From: Acanthaster planci
Lineage: Eukaryota > Echinodermata > Asteroidea > Valvatida > Acanthasteridae
NCBI RefSeq assembly: GCF_001949145.1
Contig: NW_019091417.1
Span: 411,243-475,242, forward strand
Length of the DNA stretch: 64,000 bases
Reading direction: 5' to 3'
The position numbers and the translations under genes were made by a program. Every line of letters begins with the position of its first letter. Within the stretch, counting starts at the first letter, position 1. The notes beneath the pieces are model-generated. The model was given only the letters and a program-made list of their open reading frames with translations, had not been told where the DNA came from and ran no database searches. Positions 11,492 to 26,400 of the stretch are shown here, in pieces.

Positions 11492-14400
11492 CTAATGAAA
11501 CAGAACAAAATTAAAAAAGTGGGATAAGGATAAGATTGTCTAGATGTGGAAGTACATGTACATGAAACACTTTAAGGTAGCCTGAAGCCTCGCAGTAGAC
11601 CAGCACCACCCTTGAAATGACACTTCCTTCCTATATTAGTGTTGTTCATGAACTTTCAAGCAATATTCTTCATTCACCTGAAGCATGAACTTCTTAAGTA
11701 TGTTGGCACAGTTCAAACAAGAGAGTAATTAACAACACAATTCAAACAAAATGTTTTCAAGTACATGTGTTAACAAAGATCTTCTACTGGGTCACGGTGA
11801 CACCAGGAATTTTTTTCCCAAGAAAGACATGCATGTACAGTACACAAACGTGAAGTTTTTTTGGGGGGGAGTGCACGTGGCAGACTGACAAACCATTCAC
11901 AGTGGAGAAGGTGAATTCCGATACAGTTCAATGAAAATACATGTCATGCGACGGAAAGTGTGAGGACTTTATTTATGGGCTATATATATGCGTAATGCAT
12001 TACATTTCTGCTGCTGGCATGTTCTGGACAATTAGGCCACAGGCCACTTGGGACATCTTGGTAACATGTATTCACTCACGTAATGCATGTCATGTAAATT
12101 CAAATCCTTACCTTCTTGGACAACCTGTTTTACACTTCAAAGGCAAATATGGATGCCGATATTTTCAAATGCTACCTAAAACATCTCTTGGGATAGCGAC
12201 GTGCACAGATCTATGAGTCACATGACATTCATGTACTGGTAGGTTTAATAGTCTAGTCAAACATTTCCAGGTGCACATGTACTGGTCCCTGGGTCCATGC
12301 ATCATACATACACCTGTCAAGGCGCTATAGCGTGCGGCACAGGTTGCACCTTGACTTATGCAGTGCCATACATAAATGTTGCAGTAATTACATGTACATT
12401 TACAGTGTGTACGGTAGCCACGGTAGCCACATGGGGGTGTATGTGGTGTGATTTTTCCAGAGCTGCCTATTAATGCAATATCAGTTCTGCATTGGTTCTG
12501 GTACAAGAACTGTGCAGGGCAACATGGAAGAGTGCGACTCTTTCACACACGTGTACATGTACACAAACGTATACATGAACATGTATAGATCAACCGGTGG
12601 CATATAGCAGCAGTGCACCATTATCTGAGGATTCTCATTAACAGTGACAGGGTGTAATAAAGATATGGTACCCATTGTGCAATGAAACCCAATCCACTGA
12701 ATCCATGAAATCCATATACAAGTGTGTGTATGTAACTGGATTATAAACATAATTGCTTGAGGTTATCTGCCTTGAGCAGAATCGGTTGATAAGAGTCATG
12801 CTGGTGGGGTTTTGTTCATTAAATCGGATGGTACCGGTAGTGACGTGACCGTAAGGTGTGCATTTCACAGTTGTTTGTGAACCAGCCAAGTTCATTCCCC
12901 ACCAAAAGAGCCTCTGTTGCAATCGAGGAAAATCTGGCCCTCTTTTGGTCCCGCTCAAGGCGGATACCTGCACTGACAATCTAATTCTCAAATGTAATGG
13001 TTACCATTGTAACCAGCCTTCCCTTGGGCATGGTCGACCGGTTAAATGCGGTATTTCTTGGTCAAGTACCGTATTTCATTGTTCTAAACTTTCTATATAC
13101 CCACATCCCTTACCTTGAGTACAAATACATGTACCAAGTTGTTCTTGGTACATGTACTGGGACTCTTAGACCTTATTGAGCCATTTAGGGCATAGTTCTC
13201 CTTTAAGAACGTGTACATGTGGTTGGAAGCTCATTCCTGCACCAACAGCTGTGCCTTAAGGACAGACTTTTCTTTAGTCTGGATTTGGTTACCTTCGTTT
13301 GTTACGTTGAGTTCTGTCTGCTGGAATTACAGTCTATATACATGTACATGTACCTCTTGAAGTCCAATAGCCCATCACTACCAAATGTTGCCGTAATTGC
13401 TTACAAGGAACATACATCATTGGCTTACAGTGCGAGGCTTGTGAAAACACCTTTGATTAAAGGTATGACATAGTCACTTTGTAAATTGTTAAATTCAGCA
13501 ATTTAATGTGAATTTGTCTTGTGAGTTTTTGGACCAATTTGTGTAATACGTTGCAAAACTATGGGTTAAGGTGGATACTCAATCTTTCAATTTATTTCTT
13601 GCAGGTGTTTTTTTTTACCTGACCCACTATTATACGGTGGCCTTGCAAATTGAAAATTCTTATATCTAATTACATTCCCTTAGTGACATTTGGATTTCCA
13701 TAACTGAGTACACCCAGTACATGTGCCTCTTGTACTGCTTTGTGACCACAGTATCATTGCTGGAAAATTTCTGACAGCTTCTCCACTTGTTACCATTTAC
13801 TGTGTTGTGTGAGTAGATTGTATTAAATTAAATTGACATTTCTGCATTTCACACAATCCTCTCAGCTTTTTGGTGTTCATTTTGACTCCACACGGCTTGC
13901 AAAACCAAGATCCAGGCCTGCCTCACAGTTCTACAAGCTGTTGATCCTTCCTGGCAGCATTTCAGATACCAGATAAAAACATACATGTACATTGTCAACT
14001 TCTTAGATACACTTGCGTCGAGTGAAACCTTTAATGACAGACCATAATCTGCACTGCAGAGCACACCACAAGCTTGCAAGAGACACATATACAGATGTAA
14101 TTTAAGTTGTTTCATTTACCACCTGCAGTGACATCCTTTCCTTGCTGTGTGCACATGTACATGTCCGACATATCCTTTCCATTCCGTCTGTATACATGTA
14201 TGTCTGACATACGTGTGCAAAATGCGTAATAGGTTTATTCGTTTTCAAAGATGGAATTTAGATTTACAAGTTGAAAACATACTAGCCTGCAACTTTAATG
14301 TAGACCATTTTCCTGCACTACTTCATAATTGTACATGTACATATGTACACATGCCTGACACTTAACATGATTTACATGTACACATTTACACCTGAACATG

Positions 14401-17400
14401 TAGAGTACTCGTACATGTACATCTAGCACCTGTACATGCATACATATACCGGTACGTTGTGCAGAAAAATGCAAATGCTGCAGGTATGTTATACACTGAA
14501 CATGCTTAACAATAATGTCAGCATTTTTTCCTAAAAAGTTCAGGGATAATCCTGTTTTCTCATTTTGTTCTTCTTGGTCAGGAAATACTGCAAGGGCCGT
14601 CAGGAACATTAACCCTAACAGTCTCAAATCCTCCAATTTCAATACAATTTTACATACACCCTAGGGGGTTAGGGTAAAAAAAAAAAAATATCCTCCCCGC
14701 CTAGCCAAAAAGGCTGGCCAGAAATGAGAACCACAGAAATAAAAAGGATGCCCTAAGGGGATTTTAAAGGTTTCAATTTCTTTGCGCCCCCATACATAAA
14801 ATGTTGCTGTCCTGCCAAAATGTTCAATTTTCAAATAGCTCTTCTTGCATATCACCCATTCCTCACATGTACACGTACAGTGTATTATCTTACAGAAGAC
14901 GTGATTTCATACATGTAGATTACTGATTGCAAAAAAGACACCTGCAGATCGGGCACATCTGTAACAGAATTCTCTGCAGTATATTTGAGTGCCAAAGGTA
15001 CAGAAAATGCATAAGGCCTATACAGATAAACCTACATGTACACGTTCCTCTCAGGTATAAATGAAAGAATCGAGAGAAATTTCTTGGAGTACTTTGTGAG
15101 AGGTCTCCTTGCAAAGAATGACACAAAAAAATTCCAACAGGATAGAAAAAAAGACAAGAACAAAAACAAAACCAAAATACTTGAGCAGTTAAATACACGT
15201 TTACGGGTACCGGTAGCTGTACTTAACCAACCCAGGGCTTACTCAGCCTAAAACAACAGAGAAAGTGAAGAGGAGAGAGAAAGAGAAGCAGACAATTCAA
15301 TTACATGCCGGTCAAACTGCCGGGGGAGGGGAGGGGGCAGCAAGCAAACGGAAACCGAGCTTCAAAGACTCGACAGCAATGCTGTGATTCAGCCAATACA
15401 CACAGACAGTCACAAATCGGAAAGGAGAAAATCAATCATTGGACGGCAAAAGCAAAGACTGTAAGTGAGCAAAACAAAGTGAAAAAAAAAAAAAAAACAC
15501 CTTCGTGGACTGCAGTTTGATGCATATTGCATCCGAACTGGAAGCTAAAAAAAAAATTCACTAGTGTAAGACCTCCTGAACCACACTAAACCACAGGCCA
15601 ACTCGGATTTATTTTTGGAACCTGAAGCGTGGCACAGCAAGGGATTATCGGAAAGTTTCCCTCCACAGCTGCCTAGCCAAGTGTGAAGAATTCCGATTGA
15701 GGGTCATTCAAGTGATGATAAAGAGATTGATCAAGTCTTCTACGGTACCTGTACTTGCCGATATGCCAAGGAAGGCTGCCACGTTGTTGATTACAGTCAT
15801 ACATGGTACATGTAGCTTCATATGCCAGGCAAAAGATTCAAATGCCTGACCTGTGAAAATGTTTTTTAATTTCTCCAGATTTTCTCCACACCTTCATTTG
15901 GTCCGAAATGCATGGACCATTTACCACACTTCGTTTTAATGTTCGAATCTTCTCCTTTGGGCACGTGATACATAGAGCCAATGTATGTCATCAATCAATT
16001 TCCAAAAAGCTGCCAAAGACAGGGATGGCATCAGTTATCCAAGGCAAACTCAATGGTCTCCCACTTACTAGTCCTCCTACTTTTGGAGTCACAAATTCTT
16101 TATTTGAGTCTACTAAAAGGAGCTGAGTACATTTTCACAGAGATGAAACCAGTTATTTGTTTGTTTTGTATTTTGCTGGTCATTACATGAATTGGGCCAA
16201 GCTTTATCCTCATCCTGTTTCTGCCACTGACTAAACGTACATGAACATGTACCAAGGCCACCCTAATTGTCTATTACATGTATTACACCTTGAGAGTTTA
16301 GATATGTATACAGCATCACTAAATATCCATTTTCCTGACGACAAAGCAATCTTTCTAAACTATCTCCTTGGACCCTCATAAACCACACACATTTCTCATT
16401 TAACAGAAAAATGCATGTAAACTAATCATTTTACATGTAAACTAATCAGTGAACTCAACTATCAGTAAACTAAACTAAACTATCAGTAAACTAATTATGT
16501 AAACTACAGTATCAGTAAACTAAACTAAACTATCAGTAAACAATCATGTAAACTAATCAGTACTAAAACCTTCAAGAATAATCTTCCACAGCATTAAGTC
16601 AGAAAAACACTTCCCACATACTTTTTTTTTTACTTTGCACTGCAAGGGCCAAGTAATTTCCCCATTCCCCAACAATATGTGATCCAATCAATAAACATTC
16701 ACACTGTAATATAATCCATTTCAATTAAAATGCCCAAATATATCATGCACATGTCATGGAACCTACATGCACTATGTCATGGAAGGAACATGGTGTTTCA
16801 TCATGTATTAAACTATAATTCAACAGCCTCAGACTAAAACGAACATTCAGGGGTTATCAGACCTGAGCAGAGACCCTTACGATGCAGCAGGGACGTGAAG
16901 GCCAGTTAGAGGGGTCGGAGGGACTTCATGGTTTGTTTCTACAGACTAGCAAAGGCTCAGATGAATATTGGTGCTGCGTCTACACATCATCAAGTGTTCA
17001 TGCATGATTCAAAGCCTACTCTCCTCACTCCCAAGAGACTACCTTGTGTATACATTTCCTGCTGCGGTTGTTTTTTATGTTACTTCATCACGCAGCACAC
17101 ACCCTCCGTTTATACCACAGAAAAGTCGAAAAACTCGAGGCTGTTCCTGCCTCATGCGATACATTTATTACACTCTTCCTTACTCACGATCAATGAGTGT
17201 TTGTGTAAATCACTGGGGACTAGATGGGCTTTTATCCCCCTGTCTATTCTGCTGACTATGATGAATACCTAGGCATAATGGAATCCAATCAAATGATGGC
17301 TTAAAATGCAGTCAAATTGACCATGTACCTGGAAAAAAATGTGTATAACTGCAAAATGCAGATAGTAAGCTTCAATTGGTGATTTGTGAAATGTTAATGG

Positions 17401-20400
17401 CCCTGGCTACAAAGTGCTTTCACATTATGTATAATGCCAACCAAATGGACCCTGTTAAATGTTGCACTGGTCGGTACAGGAACAGTTGTATTCCATCCCT
17501 TGTGAAAAACTCTCAACAAAAGTCTTTAATGTGTTTATTTTAGATGTATTTTAACATTTGAATCTTGTCAAGGATAGTTGTCTTTCGAAGTTACTCACCT
17601 TTGTCAACTTCTCTTCAAGATGTGTAGCTTACTTTATTTTCTGTATTTTAAACACAATACAGCGTTTGGCTGTGATGATTAAACTTTTAAATGAATAAAC
17701 CAATAAAAATAATAACTATGAAGATGCATGGTCATAAAACATAGAGGAAGTCATTTACAAATGTTTATGTACATGTACATGAAAATGAGATATCATAACA
17801 AAAATCAAGCATACATGTACATGCAAAAGGATTCATCAGATACAAGGTACAAGGCACTGTACATTTTCAAAGCACCTGTAAGATTTTGTGAGCATGTGCG
17901 CAACGTGAACAAAGGACATTTCCTGTCCTCGATGGTTAGTCTTTTATCCCTTCCTCAGTGATGTGTGTTTGTATTTGTCATTTCTTATTTCTCAAGGCAT
18001 AAACAAACACAGAACATATGAGGCAACAATACACAACTGCAATGGCAACAGCCTTGATGGATTACCAAATGCAAACTTAATCATAATCGAGTGGCTCTCC
18101 AAATGTTACCATGCTACAAAAACGGTTGAAATACAGGCTCTATAAAAATATTTACACCTAATGAGTGTCTCCTGTACATGTGCCAGTGTGTCCCAACAAG
18201 CATATAACAAGTTACAATCCTCAACAGGAAAATCATGTACAAACCAATGGAAGCACTTTAAAAAGTCTGAACACTGGAATACGAAAATGTAACGACTGAA
18301 TGCATTTACACCCCTATGTGCCCGTGTGCTTTTTATTGCCAACATCTGAGAGTTATAGTACATTTTATTTTCTTCATAAAACCAATAGCCAATTCCCTAT
18401 TATACAATTTTAGTTCTTCGTTTAAAGTTTTATTTCAAACAATATTTGTATCAGTGAAAAATGTATTCACTTAAAAATGTGTTCATGGTTTAGCACACAC
18501 GGTAAATTGTGAATATTTGTAATGGATACAAGTACAGTATTACGTGTACTGGTATTTCTTTAAATGCTGCTGAGGCCTTTTCTTGTTTATCACTTTTTAC
18601 GCCCTTTTAATGTTTCTTGCTAGTCAACATGTAATTCTGCCTTTGGAGTGCTAATTTGTGAAATTGAACCCCCCAACATTTCGGCTAATAAGAAGACACT
18701 GGCTAGCTGTCACTTGCGCACCCACAAGAGGAATATTACCAGCAAGTATACCATCATCCAGTCAATTTGGGCAATGGGAAAAGGCAGAAATTACCGAACA
18801 TTAGAGGGGATGCCAGGAGAAAGCAGAGCAGCGTGACATTTATGATGGAGCCACAGAGTGTGATTTGAGACAGAAAAGCTTGGACAGTGAGAGGAAAGGC
18901 CTAAGGCTTCAGCAATGGAACACCCCTGTAACGTTGAGTAAGTCGGACTGTGTACAGTATGACACCGAGACAGCGATACAACAATGCTGAGTTGGTTCCA
19001 CCACCGTAGCAGTACATACATGCACATACCATGAAAGACACCAGTGACAAGTTAAGTAAATCCCTGGAAACATGAAAGAGGATGGGATTATAAATGGAAA
19101 TTGTTGAAAAGCTCAATTAAAAAAGAATTACAGATGGAACTTTACAAAAAAATGAAAGAAGTACTTTGGAATGATCATAAATAAACCAGCATGATTATAA
19201 ATATGTACCGGTAATACTACTTCATGTACATGTCATCACACCGGTGCATAATTTACTACGAAGGATACGTTTTTCAATTCCATCTGTGAAAATGCTACAT
19301 GTTCATATGCAAAGCTACATGTAAAAGTTGAAGCAATTCATGTCTGAATGAAAAGATTTAAGTCCCAACTTTCCATTAATTAAGTTTTAACTCAGAAACA
19401 CACAACTGTTCCAATCAGTATACCAGCTCACGGTACTTAATTTTTGAAATTAATTTATTTGATTCTGCAATTAGAAAACGACTCTTTCGTCAACAACAAC
19501 AGTATCCTTGCACACGTAAGACAAAACAAATGATATAAATGTACATTTTAGATGGTTGGGATATGTTGATTTATTTCAATGGGTGCAGGGGACACATTTA
19601 GAGACAGTAAAAATTGCCAGCAGGACCCTGAGGAGACCTATCAAATGTCCCTCCCCTTCTTGCCTCTAATTGATCGGGAGCCTGAGGTGCTGCTTCTTAT
19701 TAAGACTCATTTGGAACCAGTGCTCTGCCTATCTGACAAGCTGGCGGGCAACCAGCCTTCCCGGGTAATCAATAGTCCTCTAATGTACTGCTTATTATTT
19801 GGGTTACAGTGTCAAATTCAACACACTGAGGAGGCTGGCCAAATTATTTTCCACTAGGTATTTTTCTTCAAGGTGGGCAACTGATAGCCCTTTTGGCTGC
19901 ACAGCAAAAACCCACGGGCATGAGGAGTACTAAAGATTATTATGTTGAAAAATTCTGAGGGAGAGAAGTCTGAAAACACCGTCTTCTTTTTACTGTCATT
20001 GATTGGACAAAATGGGGCCAAACGCTGAATAGTAAAGCTTGACTGTGTGGGTATCATGTCTCATCTGGTTTGTTTTCACTGTGCTGTGCTACTCACAACC
20101 ACTTCAAACATCATGCTCTCAGTCTTGAGTAACTCGAGTTGCTTGCACGGGAGTTTTCCAATTTGGCACGTCTGAAAATGACTGCACATGCAGCACAGCT
20201 ATTGATCAGGGGTTGTTTCTGTCTGACTGAATGTTACTTCATTATTGTAGATGCACAATAAAAGGAGTAAAAAAGAGATTCCAATGTTAATGTAACAGTT
20301 AATGCAGTACAAAAACCCATACATGTGTAACTTAACCAGAATGTCCTCTTCATCAAAGTATGAACCAGTAGTGATATGCATGTATGTTACATGTACATCA

Positions 20401-23400
20401 GTTGGTATCAGTTGAAATACTGTGGTTACATACATGTACATACATTATTTATGTATAAATATGGCTGAGCCAGAATTTAATCAGAGTTTTCATGCATTTT
20501 TTACATGTAGCTCCCCTTTAACAATACACACTGTACGTGCATCTTTTGTTTATAGAGTCGTCCTGCATGGTATTCCTTCGTGGCGTGTCCCCATCTCGTT
20601 CAATCAAGGACCAACAGTTAACTGGTGGTTGGTTTGTGATGCAACTAGCATATTCAGTGAAGTTGAAGCACAGACGACTCTTAGTCAACTACTGTTAGGG
20701 CTAAGACGGACAAAAAAATTTTTTTTTAATGGATAACTGGTGCTGACATCAACTTTTCCTGCCACTTTTTCTGATAATTGGTTCTCTCTGCACTGCACTA
20801 TTAAAAATTGGCTTTGGCAACCAACGACACGACCAACCTTGGTGGGTTAGACAAGAATGGTCGAATAGACTAGTCCAACTGTCGTCACTAGTATGCGTTC
20901 ATCAGTTAGTTGGAGTATGGTTAACTATGGTCCCTGATCAAACTTGCCTTTATATTAGTGTAGGCGCTAGCTCCATTTGGTTTTGCCCCTTGAGCAAGCC
21001 AATATTTAATAGTCCACTGGCAGAGAAGAGAAAACGTGTCAGTTTACTGTTGGTTGCTTCCTGCTCTATAGTACTTGCTACAGATAGTCAGTGATCTTGG
21101 TGTTCTCCCATAAAGTCCATTCAGGTGGCCTCACACTAGAGTCGGTGACTTCAGCGCGCTTGGCAAACTGGGTTTGTGGCACTTTCACCAGAGGAAGGCT
21201 GTGACTTGTTTTGCGATGTTTGTGGGAATGTCTTGCAACAGTCGTGCCAAAAATTGTGGCCATTTTGGTCAACTTGTGGTCAATTTTGTGTTGTGAATTC
21301 AGCAAAAGTCTCAAGACATTTGTTCGATCTCATGACATTTGCACGACAGTTTTGGGAAGGGTTTGGTGCCCTTGGCAAACTCGTGTCATGGGCACAGGTA
21401 TTTTGGAAACCACTGCACAAGCATCTTGCAGCCACTGCACAATGAGAATCACATTTCGCAGCCAGTGACCAGCTAGTATGAAAACCCCTGGTAAAACTAA
21501 GGTCAGCATCAGTCTGCATCTTGCCTCTGGAGAAGATGGACAGGCAGCACCACTGGTGGATAGACCTTCTACATGTAGATTTTTGCAAACTAGGAGAATG
21601 TTTGACAAACCCCATGAACACCAGCGGTAGAACGATTTCCAAAGTGGGGGGCCTAGTTGTTCTTATCATCAGACTTCAGCCATTGTTAGGCTGATGCATA
21701 AGGCCCCACCCCATTATAGGCACACCACCAGCTGAAAAGGAAGGAGGGGCTAGGGGTGGCCCCCCCACCACCAGTGCCAATGAACTTTTGAGATGTCTTG
21801 GCAACGTTTTTTCAAGTAATTTCCAAAGCAACCCAACTCCAATTCATCAAACTCACAAAAGTTGTAAAGCCTAGTGCGAGGGTAGCTTTATGCACACTCT
21901 CTTGGCGTTTTACTTCTTGGTTTGTTAGGTTTTGAATCAGTTTCCTTTTTCTGTTAAGTCTTTCATTTTTGTCAAGTCTACTATTTTCATAGGTTACAAG
22001 GTTCCATTTTAAGAGGTTGACTTTCCTCTGGATATTTCTGCAAATGCACTTTTTTTTCCATCTCTGTTTTGAGATCTTGAAGTGTGTCTGAGTCTTTTTT
22101 AATTCAATTTAGGATGACTTCTCTTTTCAAAGATCCATATCTGAGAAATCATCCTGTTGTTGCGAGTAACCTCATATGGTGTGTTATTTTTTCCAAGTTA
22201 CAGACAAGTAGGTAAAATACTGAGCATACATGTACCGGTTCCTGTACGTATGTACATTTATACCAAACATTTCACTCACATAAAGATGGAGAGGGAAGTG
22301 ACGGTTTGCCCAACAATTACCAGCCTAAATGAAATCAAATGTCACATTCAGGTTCTTCATTTTCTCATACTGGTACCTTCTATTGGTACATTATATCAAA
22401 TGCACGTTACATTGTAAGTGTATCAGTTCAGTCGTAATCATGTTTTTGGTACTCCTGTAAGTTTACCCAAGACTTTGGAGCCTTTTTATGTTCAATGGTG
22501 CATGTACTGTAGTCATGCATCACATTCATAGATATACATTCATACAGTAGGCCTACCTACGTGGATTGTACATGTACATCACTTATCAAGTTTGTACTAT
22601 TCAAGACGTGTATTTTCTGAACTTACAGAAACACTGTGCATTCAGTGGGAACACTCCTACGGAGCACTGTCCATAGAACTACAGGACTACAAGCGCATGT
22701 ATGGGGCATACAAGAACATGATACATGGACATGTATGTAATTAAACTTTCAGTGGAAGAATATGGGCGTTTCGCAAAAGTGCACCTCCAAGAGTTCACCA
22801 ATCACAGAGCGCAAAATCTGTCGACCCTTTCCAAATGAGCATTGGGGTCGACAGATTTCGCACCTTGTGATTGGCCCACGCGTTGCAAACTCTTGGAAGC
22901 ACACTATTGTAAACGCCCATATTCAAATTGTAACACATAGCTGTTAACGAAGGAAGTGTCGGTGCTGTTTCTGCTGCACACCCATGTTCAGGAGTGGATG
23001 ATATGCACGTGTTTCTCTCACACTGTCTTAATAGGAATTGTACCTACCGGTACATGTACATGTACATGTACCTCACAGTCAAAGACAGACGCTGTAAGAG
23101 ACGGAATCAGGTGCATATTGATTAGGAGTACACCTTACAAATAATTATAGGTGGGAATAATGTGATGGCTCTTGCAAATAGGCCAATAAAATTTACACAT
23201 ACATGTCAATACGTAGTTACGGTAAGCATCATTTACTCATGAAACCTTTCCAAGAGCATGAAACTCAACTCATTTTCCAACACTCAAAGGGTAATGAGAT
23301 AAATGCGAGCAATAGTACAAAATAGCGCAACTGTTTTTTCCTGAGCCCAGTAATATTTCAAATCACTTTGTAAGCAATGAAGATCCATGATTTTTCCCCT

Positions 23401-26400
23401 TGCTTTGCCATTTTTACAGAGAACCTATCTTTCACAGAGAATGCATCACGATACATGTAAATGCAATGATGCACCAAAAAATCATAAATAAAGATCTATA
23501 CCGGTACACGTACATGTAGATGCATATATGTATGCGCACCCAACTTGAGAAAGGTTTCAAATATCAATCAATACACTACAGTTCTAAAATAAAAACTTAG
23601 AAAAAACCCTACTAATCAGATCTGATGTGCTTAATTCAGTTTCTTTGTCCATCAGAAAATGTGGCACCTTTCCCACCTATCCTGTTCCATGTAACTGACC
23701 CTCCCGATTGAATTAGAAACTTCCCTGCAACAGATCATATGTTGTTTGAAACTGATCCACGTGCACATTTTCCCCTGAATTTCAGATACATGTACATGCA
23801 ATTGCAGTATTACCCAGCAGACCACACTGTGCATGTACAATAGGCTATACATGTCATAGAAGACCTGCTGAACCATTCAATACTGTGATTCGACTAAAAA
23901 GTTAACAATTTCAAGAAAAAACAAATGCAATCATTAGTCGGTCACGGACACAAATGTGTACGATGTCAATTCAACTACATACATGTACAAGTTTAACACT
24001 TGTATTTTTGAATAAATCTAAATTTAAACCAAGTTTCACTAAAGGGACAGTAACACAATGAGACTACACAGTCTTTACGTCTTGTAAGTCAGACATTTTC
24101 TACCACGGTTCATCATCCCTAACAGTTTATACAGCCCTGGCATTTTGGAGTTTACTTACATGTATTACTTTTTTTAAAGGCAATTCTGTCTTTGATGGAC
24201 CATTCCTCGTGAAAGGTTAATATGTGCATACAACGCAATGGTGCCTACCGTAGCCCTTTGCAGGTCAACAAACAAATTAGAGACTTGTGACAATTTAGCG
24301 TGCTAAATCAGTTGTTATTGATGTGGGGTAGCGCCTTGGTCTAATCTGGGAAGGGGTCAGTGCCACCATCCAATGCAGTATGCACCCGGCATCGGTGAAA
24401 ACACTACATCAACTCACAGCTGGCACGTCTTAGTTTTATATAGCTGGCTATTACATGGTGATTATCCGCTCTCAAGTGGCTCCGACTGATCTCATACCAA
24501 CGAATTTCATCATGAAATCGATAGACCAGAGCTTGTGGGGCCGTGGGCACTGCCAATCAATGATTGGAATTAAAGTTTCAACGGCCAAGGAAAGACTCTC
24601 ACTGTAAATTTCACAAGAATTAAAACAGGAAAATGACCTGAACTGATGGACAGTAATCCAACCGAAATTGCCCTTTAGATTTTCAAGAGGTTGTCTGTTC
24701 CTGTCTCTATCCCCAGTAGGTTCTTCTGATGGTTTTCAAGGGGAAAAAAAAGTCCTGCCAATCATTTGTTCTGAAGCGCACATCATATAAAAGGTTGAGA
24801 CAATCCTCTCAACTAAATACCTTGATAAGTGCATTTTAACAGCTGCAGCTTAAGGCGGGTACATTCTATTTCCAAGCAAGGCAGCAATCAAACATCTGAC
24901 AACTAGGAGAATGGGGAAACTATTCATAATTTTCTTTTGAAAAAAAAATTGACTGAAGAATATTACCTCTTGAGTTTTATGTACATGGATGTAATTCAAT
25001 TTGACCGAGAGTTCTGTGGTACATGTATATCGCTAACATTCTGAGACATGTTGGTCCGTGGATGGTGGAGCATGTCAATTGGTAAAGTAACATGTTTGGC
25101 ATGATGGTAATGTGTACATGTACCTGTTGTGGCTACATGGATATTTTGTGAGAGAGGTGACATGTGTCCAATAGTCATAAAATGACACCAAAATGACGCC
25201 CATCCCCCAGCTCTTGGGTTACAAGAGCTGGGGGGTTACCGTATCAAGAGTGCCATCAAAACAGATCAATGGGGGAATCATTCCTCTATAAATACCAGTA
25301 CATGACACATGTATATACATATCAATCGCCTCTGGAAAAAGGGAAAATACTGGACATACCGGTTCATGTACAAACTTGTAGGCCTACATGTACATAACCT
25401 CATAAACTGCAGCATATCAAATGCTGTGATAATGCTACATGTATATTAAAAAAAATTGCACATGAAAGGATGTTGAGCAAGTGATTAAAATTTAATCCAG
25501 AGTTTACCACACGTATATGGCCTAGGGATAGTGAGCCCTCTGTTGGCACGATATGGGTCATTCTGTAAATTAGGGGTCCATTTTTGTGTGTGTCCTGGTA
25601 ACATCTGACATACACGTACATGTTTCATTTTGCAAGTTCAAAGCACCTTCTCTAATTTCCAAGGGTGATGAATTAATGTAATTACCTGCCAAACAAATAG
25701 AATAGTTTGAAATCAATTTCAGTGACTTCCATGTCAAATTACACAGGTCAGGTGCAACAGAAACACAAAAAGGCACACTTTGGACCTCAAACTTATAGAA
25801 TGGACCATGTACAGCATGTTCCAGTGCATGTTTATTCTAACCCAGGGAGCTACATGTACCGGGCATTACTGGTGCAAGGATCTGCTTTTATGATACTAGT
25901 GCATGTGCATTTCCATCTCTCATGTTACTGCCAATTTGACAATGATTTTGACTCCATCTTCAAGGCAATCTTCGTATACAGGTATGATGTAAATACAAAC
26001 AAAATCACCGTCAGACTGCCTCTCCTTGTCTTTCTGTCTTCCCCTCAACCGCACTGTACCGCTCGCTGGTCCAGCTTAGAACCTGACACTTGTCATGCTC
26101 TAGTGGCAGTGAAACAAGTTTCAACAGAGGGCGGCTAAGGCACTTGTGAGACCCTTAGGCATCAGCCGTTAAAGGACCTGCCCAAAATGGGGGGCAACTG
26201 GCCCGTACCCCCTCACTTCTACTGCCAGTGACGTACATGCATGTACATGTACAATGTACATGTACCCCACCATGATAATTCAAAAGCAAACTATACTCAT
26301 CATGCACTTTGAATCCAATGATTAAAAATGGTTTATTCCAATCATTTTCCAACCCTAATTATAAGATGCAGATAAACCCACCTGTGACATCAATGGCTCT

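Noticed and set aside
14661-14855. 64-codon minus-strand frame with aromatic-rich tail
   Set aside because: It reads through an A/T homopolymer and has no homologue-like motif.
21280-21669. 129-codon minus-strand frame
   Set aside because: It overlaps the putative inverted-repeat element at 21132-21486 and shows no transposase or other domain.
25707-26138. 143-codon plus-strand open frame in PWP2 intron 16
   Set aside because: It overlaps the end of a MITE copy and TACATGTA repeats, shows no recognisable domain, and length alone is unremarkable in a 20-kb intron.
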